Origin: an uncultured Pelagibacteraceae bacterium
GTDB lineage: Bacteria > Pseudomonadota > Alphaproteobacteria > Pelagibacterales > Pelagibacteraceae
DNA: 64,000 nt
NCBI GenBank assembly: GCA_902590505.1
Contig: CACIWZ010000001.1
Coordinates: 124,001 to 188,000, forward strand
Direction of reading: 5' to 3'
The position numbers and the translations under genes are program-made. This document shows, in pieces, positions 1 through 8,139 of the stretch; position 1 is the stretch's first letter; the number at the start of each line of letters is the position of its first letter. The notes under the pieces were generated by a model, which saw nothing but the letters and a program-made list of their open reading frames with translations, was not told where the DNA came from and made no database searches.

Positions 1-1175
1 AAAGTCATCATCCAACCGAAATCAATTATAGGCTTAATATCACTAAAAATTAAAGAAAGAAAAGCACATATAGTTGTTAAAACAGTATAAAGAATTGGAA
101 GCATCATTTTTTTACTTGCTTCTAATACAGTTTTTTCTTTTGAAAATGTTGGTTGCTCTTTTTTAAGTTGCAGATATCTCACTGTGATATGAATATTCAT
201 TGCCATGTTTAAAATAAGCATCAAAGCAATAAAATTTGAGGATATTACTGTAACTTTCCACCCCATAAAACCTAACAGGCCAATCATTATTATTACTGAA
301 GTTGCACAACCTATTAATGGCATCAATACCCATTTTATGTTTCTGAAAATGAACCAAAGTGTAAAAACTATAAAAATGAAGACACCAATACCAAAAACAA
401 TGATATCACTTTTTATAAAACTCATCATATCATCAGCAATCATTGGAATGCCACCTAAGTGAATTTTTGCATTTTCACCATATTTATTTATTACGTCTCT
501 TATCTCTGCAATATTTTGGCTATTCCTTTTATTATAAAGATTTTTATATTTTTCGTATTCTTTTAAAAAATTTTTATAATTACTTTTTTCCTCTTTAGTT
601 AATCCCGTTTCATTGGATTGATTAAAATATTTGTCTTTTACTTTTAGATACTCCGCTAATCTTTCATCCTTTTTAAGATACACTACAATCCCTGATGTTT
701 TACCGTCCTCGCTAATGACATAATTTTGATAAATTGGACTATTTATAATTTCCTCAAATCCTCTTTTTTTATCTATTTCAGGATAAGCTAAGGTTTTATA
801 GTTTTTCAATCTATCCATTAATCCTTCGTCTGTGCTCTTGAGCAATGGAACATCAATTACAGTTATAACACTATCCACCCAGGTTAGTTTTTCGATTTTT
901 GATTTTAATAATTGAAGATTAAGAATAGTCTCATTTTCTGTAAAACTAGATATTGGTGTATAAGTTAGGACTAAAAAATCTTTAGATCCATACCTCTCGT
1001 TTACTTCTCTTAAATATCTTAAATCCTCATCTCCTTCTAAAAGAAGTGCATCAGAAGATGCGTCTAAATTAAAATTCTTCGCGTGATAGATTGAAAAAAC
1101 TAATGTAATTGCAATTAGTAGAAAGGTTAATTTTGAAAAATCAATGATTAGTTTTTTATAAATATAAGACCACAT
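1..1175 (-). CDS. RND/MMPL-family exporter, C-terminal part cut off by window edge
   Basis: I translated this gene by hand from an ATG at 1175; the frame is open for 391 codons and runs off the left edge. It begins with a transmembrane helix (about residues 8-27). A periplasmic-type domain with Lys/Glu-rich linkers follows, then at least four closely spaced hydrophobic helices, with a conserved-looking stretch FIALMLILNMAMNIHITVRY. This is the layout of the MMPL/RND superfamily (one TM, a large outer loop, then a TM bundle), which exports lipids or hydrophobic compounds using the proton gradient. The substrate cannot be read from the sequence. It lies 53 bases downstream of dnaB on the same strand. 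The truncation is due to the window and is not a mutation. Confidence 0.8.
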   Translation of the reverse strand, partial: MWSYIYKKLIIDFSKLTFLLIAITLVFSIYHAKNFNLDASSDALLLEGDEDLRYLREVNERYGSKDFLVLTYTPISSFTENETILNLQLLKSKIEKLTWVDSVITVIDVPLLKSTDEGLMDRLKNYKTLAYPEIDKKRGFEEIINSPIYQNYVISEDGKTSGIVVYLKKDERLAEYLKVKDKYFNQSNETGLTKEEKSNYKNFLKEYEKYKNLYNKRNSQNIAEIRDVINKYGENAKIHLGGIPMIADDMMSFIKSDIIVFGIGVFIFIVFTLWFIFRNIKWVLMPLIGCATSVIIMIGLLGFMGWKVTVISSNFIALMLILNMAMNIHITVRYLQLKKEQPTFSKEKTVLEASKKMMLPILYTVLTTICAFLSLIFSDIKPIIDFGWMMT

Positions 1176-1228
1176 CTATATAATTCAGATATATCTTAAT
1201 TTATTTATAACTAAAGAAAAAATTAAGT

Positions 1229-2656
1229 CTAATTTCTACTTAAATCTTTAAATTTTGTGTAAATTCCCTCAAACTCTACTTTGATAGTACCTGTTGGACC
1301 GTGCCTCTGTTTACCTAATATTATATCAGCTAAACCATTCACATCATTCATCTTAGATTGCCATTCAGCATGCTCTATTGAACCAAGTTTGGGCTGTTTT
1401 CTCTCTAAATAATAAGCTTCTCGGTATACAAACATTACCACATCAGCATCTTGTTCAATTGAACCGGACTCCCTTAGATCTGCTAACTGGGGTTGTTTAT
1501 CGTCTCTTTGCTCTACCGCTCTAGATAATTGTGATAAAGCTAATACAGGCACAGATAGTTCTTTGGCTAAAGCTTTAAGTCCTTGCGTAATTTCAGATAT
1601 TTCTTGAACTCTACCGTCGTTTTTGTTTGAGCTTGATCTCATAAGCTGAATATAGTCAACAACAACTAAGCTAAGTCCATTTAATCTTTTAATTCTTCGT
1701 GCTCTATTACTTAAAGTTGCTATCGTGATTGCGGGGGTTTCATCAATGTATAACGGTAAGTTATAAATGTTTCTGGAGGTCTCTATATACCTATTTATTT
1801 CTTCTTCAGTAACTTTACCTCGACGAATATCATCGGATCTAATTCTTGCTTGTTCAGATAATATTCTTGTTGATAGTTGTTCCGATGACATTTCTAACGA
1901 AAAAAAAGCTATTGAGGATTTTTCTTGCCGTTTTAAAATATTCTGAGCAGCATTATACGCAATATTTGTTGCCAAAGCAGTTTTACCCATTGAAGGTCTA
2001 CCAGCTAAAATAATCAAATCAGATTTATGTAGCCCACCAAGTTTTTCGTCTAAATCACTTAAACCAGTAGGCACTCCAACTATACCTTGATCATTCTGCA
2101 TTGCTAAAGTAGCCATTTGTATTGTTTGATCTAACGCTTTATTAAATTGGATAAAGGATTGAGAAAAACTACCTCTCTCCGCTAAATCGAAAAGTGATTT
2201 TTCCGTACCTTCAATAATACTTTCAGCATTTTGTTCTTTTGAACTTGCATTCAATGTTTCTGAAGATAGTTTATCAGAGATTAAAATTAATTGTCTTCTT
2301 AAATACATCTCATGAATAATTTTTGCATAATCGACTGCTTGCTTAGATGAGCTAGAGAATCTTGTAAGTTTAACTAAATATTCCGTACCGCCTACCTCAT
2401 TAAGCATATTATCTTTTTCAAAAAAATTTTTTAAGGTTATAGGATTTGCTATCATCCCTCTATTATTTAAATTGACTATCACGTCATAAATTTTTATATG
2501 AGCTGGATCAAAAAATATGTAGGATTTTATAGTATTAGAAATTTCATCTATGATGTCATTATTAACTAAAATTGAACCTAAAAGAGCTTGTTCTGCTTCA
2601 ATATTACAAGGCTGCTTGTTTTCAACTTTATTTTGAATAGATTTAATTTCTTCCAC
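1229..2656 (-). CDS. dnaB: Replicative DNA helicase DnaB
   Basis: Hexameric ATP-driven helicase that unwinds DNA at the replication fork. At 475 residues it has normal length. The N-terminal DnaB domain (about 15-120) is followed by a linker and the RecA-like motor, with Walker A GRPSMGKT (219-226), Walker B VVVDYIQLM (331-339), and a DLRESGSIEQDADVV segment typical of DnaB motif H4. No intein or insertion is seen. It follows the rpsF-rpsR-rplI cluster on the same strand, separated by 74 bases, an arrangement common in bacteria. The gap carries a DnaA-box-like nonamer but no clear promoter. Confidence 0.97.
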   Translation of the reverse strand: MEEIKSIQNKVENKQPCNIEAEQALLGSILVNNDIIDEISNTIKSYIFFDPAHIKIYDVIVNLNNRGMIANPITLKNFFEKDNMLNEVGGTEYLVKLTRFSSSSKQAVDYAKIIHEMYLRRQLILISDKLSSETLNASSKEQNAESIIEGTEKSLFDLAERGSFSQSFIQFNKALDQTIQMATLAMQNDQGIVGVPTGLSDLDEKLGGLHKSDLIILAGRPSMGKTALATNIAYNAAQNILKRQEKSSIAFFSLEMSSEQLSTRILSEQARIRSDDIRRGKVTEEEINRYIETSRNIYNLPLYIDETPAITIATLSNRARRIKRLNGLSLVVVDYIQLMRSSSNKNDGRVQEISEITQGLKALAKELSVPVLALSQLSRAVEQRDDKQPQLADLRESGSIEQDADVVMFVYREAYYLERKQPKLGSIEHAEWQSKMNDVNGLADIILGKQRHGPTGTIKVEFEGIYTKFKDLSRN

Positions 2657-2720
2657 GAAATAATACTATGGAAAAGAATTTTTCAATAAAGAAAAAAGTT
2701 ACACACTGTTTTAGAGATAC

Positions 2721-2729
2721 TGTGGAAAA
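2721..2729 (-). promoter_or_regulatory. DnaA-box-like nonamer upstream of dnaB
   Basis: The reverse strand reads TTTTCCACA, an exact match to the relaxed DnaA box TTWTNCACA. It lies in the 74-base gap between rplI and dnaB. A weaker copy on the plus strand (AGTTACACA, 2697-2705) has two mismatches. In DNA this AT-rich I estimate roughly ten such matches by chance in the window, so position is the only argument for function. Confidence 0.2.
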
Positions 2730-2730
2730 G

Positions 2731-3186
2731 TTATTTTGATTGTATTTTATTTATTTTTATAGAGATTTGAGCCTTTACTTCTGAATGAAAATTTATATCT
2801 ACTTTGTAAACTCCTATTTTATCGAGATTGTTTTTAAGAATTATCTGAGAGGGGCTAACTTCAACATTGAGTTTTTCTTTAATTAAATTGGTTATCTCCT
2901 TTGGTTTTATTGAGCCGTATAATTCTCCATTTTCTTTAGACTCTTTACTTATCGAAAATGTTTTTTTGTTTACAACGTTAGATATTTCTTTAAATTTATT
3001 TTTAACTTCTACATTTTTTTTGTTTAATTCGTCTTTTTTTTTACTTACAAAATCCTGATTTTCTTTATTAAACCTTAAAGCTTTACCTTTTTTTAGAAGA
3101 TAATTTCTTCCATAACCGTTTTTAACTTTAACTTTATCTCCTATATTTCCTAAATTAAGTATATTTTCTAATAATATTAATTCCAT
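2731..3186 (-). CDS. rplI: 50S ribosomal protein L9
   Basis: Large-subunit protein that binds 23S rRNA and extends from the L1 side of the ribosome. At 151 residues it has standard length. The N-terminal half carries the L9 signature (ILLENILNLGNIGDKVKVKNGYGRNYLLKKGKA), followed by a long Lys-rich helix (about 55-80) and a C-terminal domain containing the ELYGS segment. It begins one base after rpsR ends, so it is translated within the rpsF-rpsR-rplI message. Confidence 0.96.
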   Translation of the reverse strand: MELILLENILNLGNIGDKVKVKNGYGRNYLLKKGKALRFNKENQDFVSKKKDELNKKNVEVKNKFKEISNVVNKKTFSISKESKENGELYGSIKPKEITNLIKEKLNVEVSPSQIILKNNLDKIGVYKVDINFHSEVKAQISIKINKIQSK

Positions 3187-3187
3187 T

Positions 3188-3460
3188 TTAAATAAGTCCT
3201 AGAATTTTTGCTTTTTTAATTTCTTTCGTTAGTTTTTTTTGTTTATTAAAAGAAACAGATGTGATTTTTGAAGAAATAATTTTACCGTTATCAGAAACAT
3301 ATTTTTTTAATAGACCTATGTTTTTGTAATCGATTATTGGCGCATTTTTACTTGATAATGGACATTTTTTTGAGAATTTACCATCATTTTTTTGAAAAAG
3401 ACTTAACTTACTAAGCGAATTAGTATTTCTTTTTTGAAAATTTTTACCTTTTCTTTTCAT
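3188..3460 (-). CDS. rpsR: 30S ribosomal protein S18
   Basis: Small-subunit protein that pairs with S6 on the platform. At 90 residues it is slightly longer than usual because of a basic N-terminal tail (about 1-30). The core IDYKNIGLLKKYVSDNGKI and the basic C-terminal helix match S18. The family often has a CPxC-like cysteine pair just before the core; here only one cysteine (KKCPLSS) remains. Its start overlaps the rpsF stop by four bases (ATGA), suggesting translational coupling with its partner. Confidence 0.94.
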   Translation of the reverse strand: MKRKGKNFQKRNTNSLSKLSLFQKNDGKFSKKCPLSSKNAPIIDYKNIGLLKKYVSDNGKIISSKITSVSFNKQKKLTKEIKKAKILGLI

Positions 3461-3783
3461 ATTGATTTGCTGTTGAAAAACTCATTTTTAGTATCAAGTT
3501 TTTTATATTTAACAGTTAAATATCTTATTATTGATCCATCCACCTTTATCTTTTTTTCTATTTCAATTAGAGTATCTTTATTACCTTCAAATTTATAATG
3601 AATATAAAAACCTTTTTTATAATTTTTAATCTTATTAGCCAAATTTAATAAACCCCATTCTTCAATTTTTATAACTTTACCCGAAGACTTATTTATCAAT
3701 TCATTGTATTTTTCTTTGATTGTTTTAAGTTCTTTTTCGGCCAAATCTTGTTTGGCTACAATAGTATTTTCGTAAAAAGCCAT
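3457..3783 (-). CDS. rpsF: 30S ribosomal protein S6
   Basis: Platform protein of the 30S subunit and partner of S18. It has 108 residues. It opens with the typical beta strand (MAFYENTIVAKQDL), carries the conserved WGLLNLANKI motif and the GFYIHYKFEG strand, and ends with the RYLTVKY segment. It is the first gene of the minus-strand cluster rpsF-rpsR-rplI-dnaB. The 103-base gap to fabD on its 5' side holds a symmetrical element with a TATAAT box on each strand. No S6:S18-binding leader with the known CCG bulge is visible there. Confidence 0.96.
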   Translation of the reverse strand: MAFYENTIVAKQDLAEKELKTIKEKYNELINKSSGKVIKIEEWGLLNLANKIKNYKKGFYIHYKFEGNKDTLIEIEKKIKVDGSIIRYLTVKYKKLDTKNEFFNSKSI

Positions 3784-3834
3784 AATTATTTGCTATTATT
3801 AGTTTTATTATTTATTTGTAAAATCTGGGTTATA

Positions 3835-3853
3835 CTATAATGAAGAATTATAG
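3835..3853. promoter_or_regulatory. Perfect dyad carrying back-to-back TATAAT boxes between rpsF and fabD
   Basis: The sequence is CTATAAT, five bases (GAAGA), then ATTATAG: a perfect 7-base inverted repeat. Each arm contains TATAAT, at 3836-3841 on the plus strand and 3847-3852 read on the minus strand. The plus box is 46 bases before the fabD ATG and the minus box 64 bases before the rpsF ATG, so both are placed as -10 elements of a divergent promoter. No convincing -35 box accompanies either one, so the promoter reading is an inference. Confidence 0.4.
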
Positions 3854-3886
3854 CAATACTAATTATTATTGATTAAACTGAAGAAA

Positions 3887-4825
3887 ATGAGCGCTTTATT
3901 ATTTCCGGGTCAAGGTTCACAAATTGTAGGCATGGGATCAGAATTTTATAATAATTTTGATATTGTGAAAAAAATTTTTAAAGATGCAGATGAAAAATTA
4001 AATTATTCTATATCTAAATTGATTTTAAATGGACCAGAGGATCAGTTACAACTTACTCAAAACACTCAACCATCAATTTTGACTGTAAGCTTTTCAATTT
4101 TTAAGGTCTTAAAAGAAGAGTTTAATTTTGATTTCAATACATTTAATTACTTTGCTGGACATTCTTTAGGAGAATATAGTGCTCTAGTTTGTTCAGAGTC
4201 ATTAAAATTTGAAGACGCACTCTATTTATTATATGAGAGAGGTAAAGCAATGCAAGAGGCAGTTCCAGTCGGGAAGGGAAGTATGCTAGCAATACTTGGT
4301 GCAAAAATTAAAGATATCTCTGATTTGCTTAATTCATTAAAAGAAAAGGGAGTTTGTGAAATTGCTAATGATAATGCGGATGGACAAGTAATTGTCAGTG
4401 GTGATAAAGATAGTGTTGTTTCTTTTCAATCTTTATTGAAAGAAAAAAAGATTAAATCAATACCATTAAAAGTCAGCGCGCCATTTCACTGTTCTTTGAT
4501 GAAATCAGCTGCTGATAAAATGAGCGATAAAATCAAAAATACTAATTTTAGGAGTCCTACGCATTCAATTTTAAGCAATGTAACAGCAAAAATTGAAAAA
4601 AACCCAGAAAACATAAAAAAATTGCTAATCGATCAGATTTTTTCAACTGTTAAATGGCGCGAAACCATTATAAATATTTCTAATGAAGGGGTATCCAATT
4701 TTGTAGAAATTGGACCAGGAAAAGTTTTAACAGGTATGGTAAAAAGAACCGTAAAAAATGTTAATTGTTTTTCAATCAATTCAATCGATGATATTAAAAA
4801 TTTAAAAAATGAATTTAACAAATAA
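3887..4825 (+). CDS. fabD: Malonyl-CoA:ACP transacylase FabD
   Basis: Transfers the malonyl group from CoA to acyl carrier protein, supplying the two-carbon donor for type II fatty-acid synthesis. I chose the ATG at 3887 (312 residues) over the in-frame TTG at 3869, because MSALLFPGQGSQ is the normal family N-terminus. The nucleophile elbow GHSLG has Ser93, the partner histidine is in PFHCS (about 201), and a C-terminal EIGPGKVLTG motif is present. Its end overlaps fabG by 17 bases. It is the first gene of a fabD-fabG-acpP-gmk run. Confidence 0.95.
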   Translation: MSALLFPGQGSQIVGMGSEFYNNFDIVKKIFKDADEKLNYSISKLILNGPEDQLQLTQNTQPSILTVSFSIFKVLKEEFNFDFNTFNYFAGHSLGEYSALVCSESLKFEDALYLLYERGKAMQEAVPVGKGSMLAILGAKIKDISDLLNSLKEKGVCEIANDNADGQVIVSGDKDSVVSFQSLLKEKKIKSIPLKVSAPFHCSLMKSAADKMSDKIKNTNFRSPTHSILSNVTAKIEKNPENIKKLLIDQIFSTVKWRETIINISNEGVSNFVEIGPGKVLTGMVKRTVKNVNCFSINSIDDIKNLKNEFNK

Positions 4826-5540
4826 GAAAGTTTTAATCACAGGAGCTACAGGAGGTATTGGAAATTGCTTAGTGAAAAAATTTGACAGTTTAAATACAAA
4901 AATTATTGCAACTGGTACTAATGAAGAGAAGTTGGGTAATTTGAAAAAGAATTTTCCAAATATTCAAGTCGAAAAGTTTAAGCTAGATCATCACGATAAG
5001 ATAGATGATTTTATCAATAACGTTCATGATAAATTAGAAGGTCTAGATATTTTAGTTAATAATGCTGGTATAACTCTAGATAATTTATCTATTAGATTGA
5101 CAGAAGCAGATTGGAAAAAAGTTTTAGATATTAATCTTACATCTACTTTTTTAATGTGTAAATCAGCTGTTAAAAAGATGCTGAAAAAAAAATATGGAAA
5201 AATAATTAATATTACCTCTATTGTTGGTCATACAGGTAATTTAGGTCAAGCTAATTATGCAGCTTCAAAAGCTGGAATTATTGCATTTTCAAAAAGCTTA
5301 GCCATAGAATATGCAAAAAAGAATATCAATATAAACTGTGTGTCGCCTGGTTTTATAAAAACTGAGATGACAGATAAAATTAATGAAGAATTTAAAAAAA
5401 ATCTCATAAACAAAATTCCTTCGGGAAACCTAGGTACGGGCGAAGATGTTTCTAATTGTGTAGCTTTTTTAGCTTCTGATATGGCAACTTATATAAATGG
5501 GGAAACAATACATGTTAACGGTGGAATGTATATGGCTTGA
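4809..5540 (+). CDS. fabG: 3-oxoacyl-ACP reductase FabG
   Basis: NADPH-dependent reductase of the fatty-acid elongation cycle. It has 243 residues and is a classical short-chain dehydrogenase: glycine-rich cofactor loop GATGGIG (12-18), NNAG (84-87), and catalytic Ser137, Tyr150 and Lys154 (YAASK). A C-terminal NGETIHVNGGMYMA is typical of FabG. It overlaps fabD by 17 bases and is separated from acpP by a 50-base gap with a good ribosome-binding site for acpP. Confidence 0.96.
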   Translation: MNLTNKKVLITGATGGIGNCLVKKFDSLNTKIIATGTNEEKLGNLKKNFPNIQVEKFKLDHHDKIDDFINNVHDKLEGLDILVNNAGITLDNLSIRLTEADWKKVLDINLTSTFLMCKSAVKKMLKKKYGKIINITSIVGHTGNLGQANYAASKAGIIAFSKSLAIEYAKKNININCVSPGFIKTEMTDKINEEFKKNLINKIPSGNLGTGEDVSNCVAFLASDMATYINGETIHVNGGMYMA

Positions 5541-5580
5541 CAATTCTATTTAATAATCTAATAAGAATTAAATAAACACG

Positions 5581-5586
5581 AAAGGA
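5581..5586 (+). promoter_or_regulatory. Shine-Dalgarno site of acpP
   Basis: AAAGGA lies four bases before the acpP ATG. Most starts in this window have no clear Shine-Dalgarno sequence, so this one suggests strong translation of acyl carrier protein, which is made in large amounts in most bacteria. Confidence 0.55.
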
Positions 5587-5590
5587 ATTC

Positions 5591-5830
5591 ATGTCAGACG
5601 ATATAAAAAATAAGATAAAAAAAATTGTAGCAGATCATTTAGGTATAGAAGAAGAAAAAGTTACCGAAGAGGCAAGTTTCATTGATGATCTTGGTGCAGA
5701 CAGTTTAGATACCGTTGAACTAGTTATGGCTTTTGAAGAGGAATTTGGTTCAGAAATTTCAGATAGTGAAGCTGAGAAGATATTAACTGTTGGTGATGCT
5801 ATTAAGTTTATAGAAAGCAAATCTAGCTAA
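5591..5830 (+). CDS. acpP: Acyl carrier protein
   Basis: Small acidic carrier of growing acyl chains. It has 79 residues, a typical length. The 4'-phosphopantetheine attachment site is Ser38 in GADSLD, and the acidic helix II that follows ([13 protein letters not shown]) is the docking face for fatty-acid enzymes. In many Alphaproteobacteria fabF follows, but here gmk starts only 12 bases on. Confidence 0.97.
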   Translation: MSDDIKNKIKKIVADHLGIEEEKVTEEASFIDDLGADSLDTVELVMAFEEEFGSEISDSEAEKILTVGDAIKFIESKSS

Positions 5831-5841
5831 ATCATTTTAAA

Positions 5842-6438
5842 ATGAAGCATGATAATAAAAATATCATGGTAGTTTTATCATCTCCCTCTGGAGCAGGTAA
5901 AACGACGATTACAAAAAAAATTCAACAAAAATTTAGTTCCTTTAAAATATCTGTATCTCATACCACAAGAAAGCCAAGACCTAACGAGGTAAACGGTGTT
6001 GATTATCACTTTATTAACTCAGAAAAATTCAAATTTTTAATAAATGAAAATAAACTTTATGAACATGCAAAAATATTCGATAATTATTACGGAACTTCAA
6101 AAGAAATTGTTGACAATTTAATCAAAACTAACGACATAATATTCGACATAGACTGGCAAGGAAATCAACAACTTTCAAAATATAAAAATTTAAATTTAGT
6201 AAAAATATTTATTACAACTAAAAATAAAGAAGAAGTTAAAAATAGATTAATGAAAAGGAATCAGGACAGTAAAGAAGAAGTAAAAAAAAGACTAATGTCT
6301 TTTGAAGAAGATATTAAACATTGGGATGATTACGATTATATTGTAACTAATGATGATTTAGAAAATTGCTTTAAACAAATTGAAAATATTATTTTGTTAC
6401 ATAAAAAACCTATAATTTTTCCTCGTACAATTCAGTGA
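5842..6438 (+). CDS. gmk: Guanylate kinase
   Basis: Phosphorylates GMP to GDP with ATP. It has 198 residues. The P-loop SPSGAGKT lies at 14-21, followed by the GMP-binding segment (SHTTRKPRPNEVNGVDYHF) and the lid region with paired arginines (KNRLMKRNQDS). The start lies 11 bases past the acpP stop. Its 3' end overlaps the convergent ksgA gene by 29 bases, the deepest convergent overlap in the window, so the last ten codons of each gene constrain one another. Confidence 0.95.
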   Translation: MKHDNKNIMVVLSSPSGAGKTTITKKIQQKFSSFKISVSHTTRKPRPNEVNGVDYHFINSEKFKFLINENKLYEHAKIFDNYYGTSKEIVDNLIKTNDIIFDIDWQGNQQLSKYKNLNLVKIFITTKNKEEVKNRLMKRNQDSKEEVKKRLMSFEEDIKHWDDYDYIVTNDDLENCFKQIENIILLHKKPIIFPRTIQ

Positions 6439-7177
6439 TTTTGTAATAAATTTCTGACTTAAGGTCAGATGGTCTTAAGTTGAGATTTAAATTTTTAATT
6501 CTTTTTTTTCCTAAAATTTTTTTATAATTTTTCTTAATCATTTTTCTCTTATTAGAAAAAAAAATATTAGTAATCATTTCTAAATTATCTAAGTTTTTAA
6601 TCTTATTAATCTCTTTTTTTATTGGTGATAAATGTAAAACAGAGGAGGTAATTTTAGGTTTTGGGTAAAAACAATTTGGAGATACATTAAATTTATTTGA
6701 AAGTTTTAATCTGTAATTAGTTATTATTGTCAATCTTCCAAAAGATTTACCTATAATTTTTTCAGCAACCTCTTTCTGAAACATAAAAATTAAATCAGTA
6801 AATTTTGGAGGCCAATTTTTAAATTTTATAAGTTTTACTAAAATTTGTGATGAAATATTGTACGGTAAATTTCCAAAGACTATACTTTTTATATCTATTA
6901 TTTTTTCAAGGTCTATTTTAAGAATATCTGAATTAAATAATGTTACTTTATTATTATTTTTATATTTCTTTTTTAATACTTCGTACAATTTATAGTCTTT
7001 CTCAATTAATATAAGACTTTTAGGGTTTTTTTCTAAAATTTTTTCAGTCAAAGCCCCTCGTCCAGGGCCAATTTCTAATATATTTCTATTTTTAATATTT
7101 TTAAGACTTGTTATTTTATTTATTATATTTTTATCAATAAGAAAATTTTGTCCTAAAGATTTTTTAGGATGAAGCAT
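6410..7177 (-). CDS. rsmA: 16S rRNA dimethyladenosine transferase KsgA/RsmA
   Basis: Dimethylates two adjacent adenosines near the 3' end of 16S rRNA during late 30S assembly. It has 255 residues. The SAM-binding loop is EIGPGRG (35-41), the catalytic motif is NLPY in FGNLPYNISS, and the opening KKSLGQNFL is characteristic of the family. It shares a TAATG stop-start junction with pdxA, and its 3' end overlaps gmk by 29 bases. Confidence 0.95.
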   Translation of the reverse strand: MLHPKKSLGQNFLIDKNIINKITSLKNIKNRNILEIGPGRGALTEKILEKNPKSLILIEKDYKLYEVLKKKYKNNNKVTLFNSDILKIDLEKIIDIKSIVFGNLPYNISSQILVKLIKFKNWPPKFTDLIFMFQKEVAEKIIGKSFGRLTIITNYRLKLSNKFNVSPNCFYPKPKITSSVLHLSPIKKEINKIKNLDNLEMITNIFFSNKRKMIKKNYKKILGKKRIKNLNLNLRPSDLKSEIYYKITELYEEKL

Positions 7178-8139
7178 TATCTCAACCTATCTAAAAAGTT
7201 TATACAATTTATCAAGCTTTGATTATCTGCTAAATTTTTCCCAATTATATCTCTTGCAGTACCATGGTCAGGTGACATTCTGATGTATTTTAGTCCCAAG
7301 GTAATGTTAATTGCATCAAATTTGAATAAATTTTTAAAAGGGATTAAAACCTGATCGTGATACATACCAACTATTACATCATATTTCTTATAATCAGAAT
7401 TAAAGAAGCTGTCTGCAGCCATTGGACCAAAAATATTTGCCTTCATTTTTAAATACTTAATTGCTGGTATAATTTGCTTCACTTCTTCAGAGTTTTTTTC
7501 ATATTCAGCATTATGTGGATTTAAACCTAAAACAGCTATTTTAGGCCAATATTTAAAAATTTTTTTAAAGTAAAAATTTAAAGTGCTAATTTTTTTTATT
7601 AAATTTTTTTTTTTAATATTTTTAGATATATTTACTACTTTAATATGTGTTGTAACTGGGACAACAGATAATTTTTTATTATAAAGCATCATAACTTCAG
7701 AAAACTTTTTAATTTTTGACTTTTTTGCAATAAATTCGGTCACTCCATGGATTCCTTTTTTTTTAATAAGCTTTTTATCTATTGGGCAATTAATGAAGCC
7801 TTTAATTTTTCTCTCTGTACATATTTTATTTGCTAAATTTAAACAACCAGTCACATATTTCGTAGCGTGTTTTTTTTGAACTTTAAAGCACTTTTTATAT
7901 TTCAGAGGATAATCGATAATATTTAAAAAATTCCCATCATTTTTTTCATTAATATTATTAATCTTTTTTAAAGGAATTTTTATTTTAAGCTTTTTTGCTT
8001 GATCATACAAAAGTTGAAAATTACCAATTAATGTAATTTTTTCTTTCTTTAATTTACTAACTTCTTTCCACGCTTTGAAAATAATTTCAGAATTAATACT
8101 ATTTGGATCACCACTAATTATTATTATTTTTGAGTTCAT
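7177..8139 (-). CDS. pdxA: 4-hydroxythreonine-4-phosphate dehydrogenase PdxA
   Basis: Oxidises 4-phosphohydroxy-L-threonine on the DXP-dependent route to pyridoxal phosphate. At 320 residues it matches the family. Seen: the N-terminal SGDPNSINSEI, the metal-binding GMYHDQVLIPFK, and the C-terminal SPDHGTARDI. The enzyme needs a divalent metal and NAD(P)+. It lies between ksgA and the surA-like gene with overlaps of one and four bases, as in the conserved lptD-surA-pdxA-ksgA cluster. Confidence 0.94.
   Translation of the reverse strand: MNSKIIIISGDPNSINSEIIFKAWKEVSKLKKEKITLIGNFQLLYDQAKKLKIKIPLKKINNINEKNDGNFLNIIDYPLKYKKCFKVQKKHATKYVTGCLNLANKICTERKIKGFINCPIDKKLIKKKGIHGVTEFIAKKSKIKKFSEVMMLYNKKLSVVPVTTHIKVVNISKNIKKKNLIKKISTLNFYFKKIFKYWPKIAVLGLNPHNAEYEKNSEEVKQIIPAIKYLKMKANIFGPMAADSFFNSDYKKYDVIVGMYHDQVLIPFKNLFKFDAINITLGLKYIRMSPDHGTARDIIGKNLADNQSLINCINFLDRLR

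Noticed and set aside
205-462. Plus-strand 85-residue frame at the left edge
   Set aside because: It lies antisense to the MMPL transporter and has low-complexity content without a recognisable domain.
1-1175. Apparent lack of a gene at the left edge
   Set aside because: Hand translation of the minus strand gives one continuous frame with clear RND/MMPL features; it only lacks its 3' end because the window starts there.
3784-3886. S6:S18-binding leader before rpsF
   Set aside because: No stem with the characteristic CCG bulge is present in the gap.
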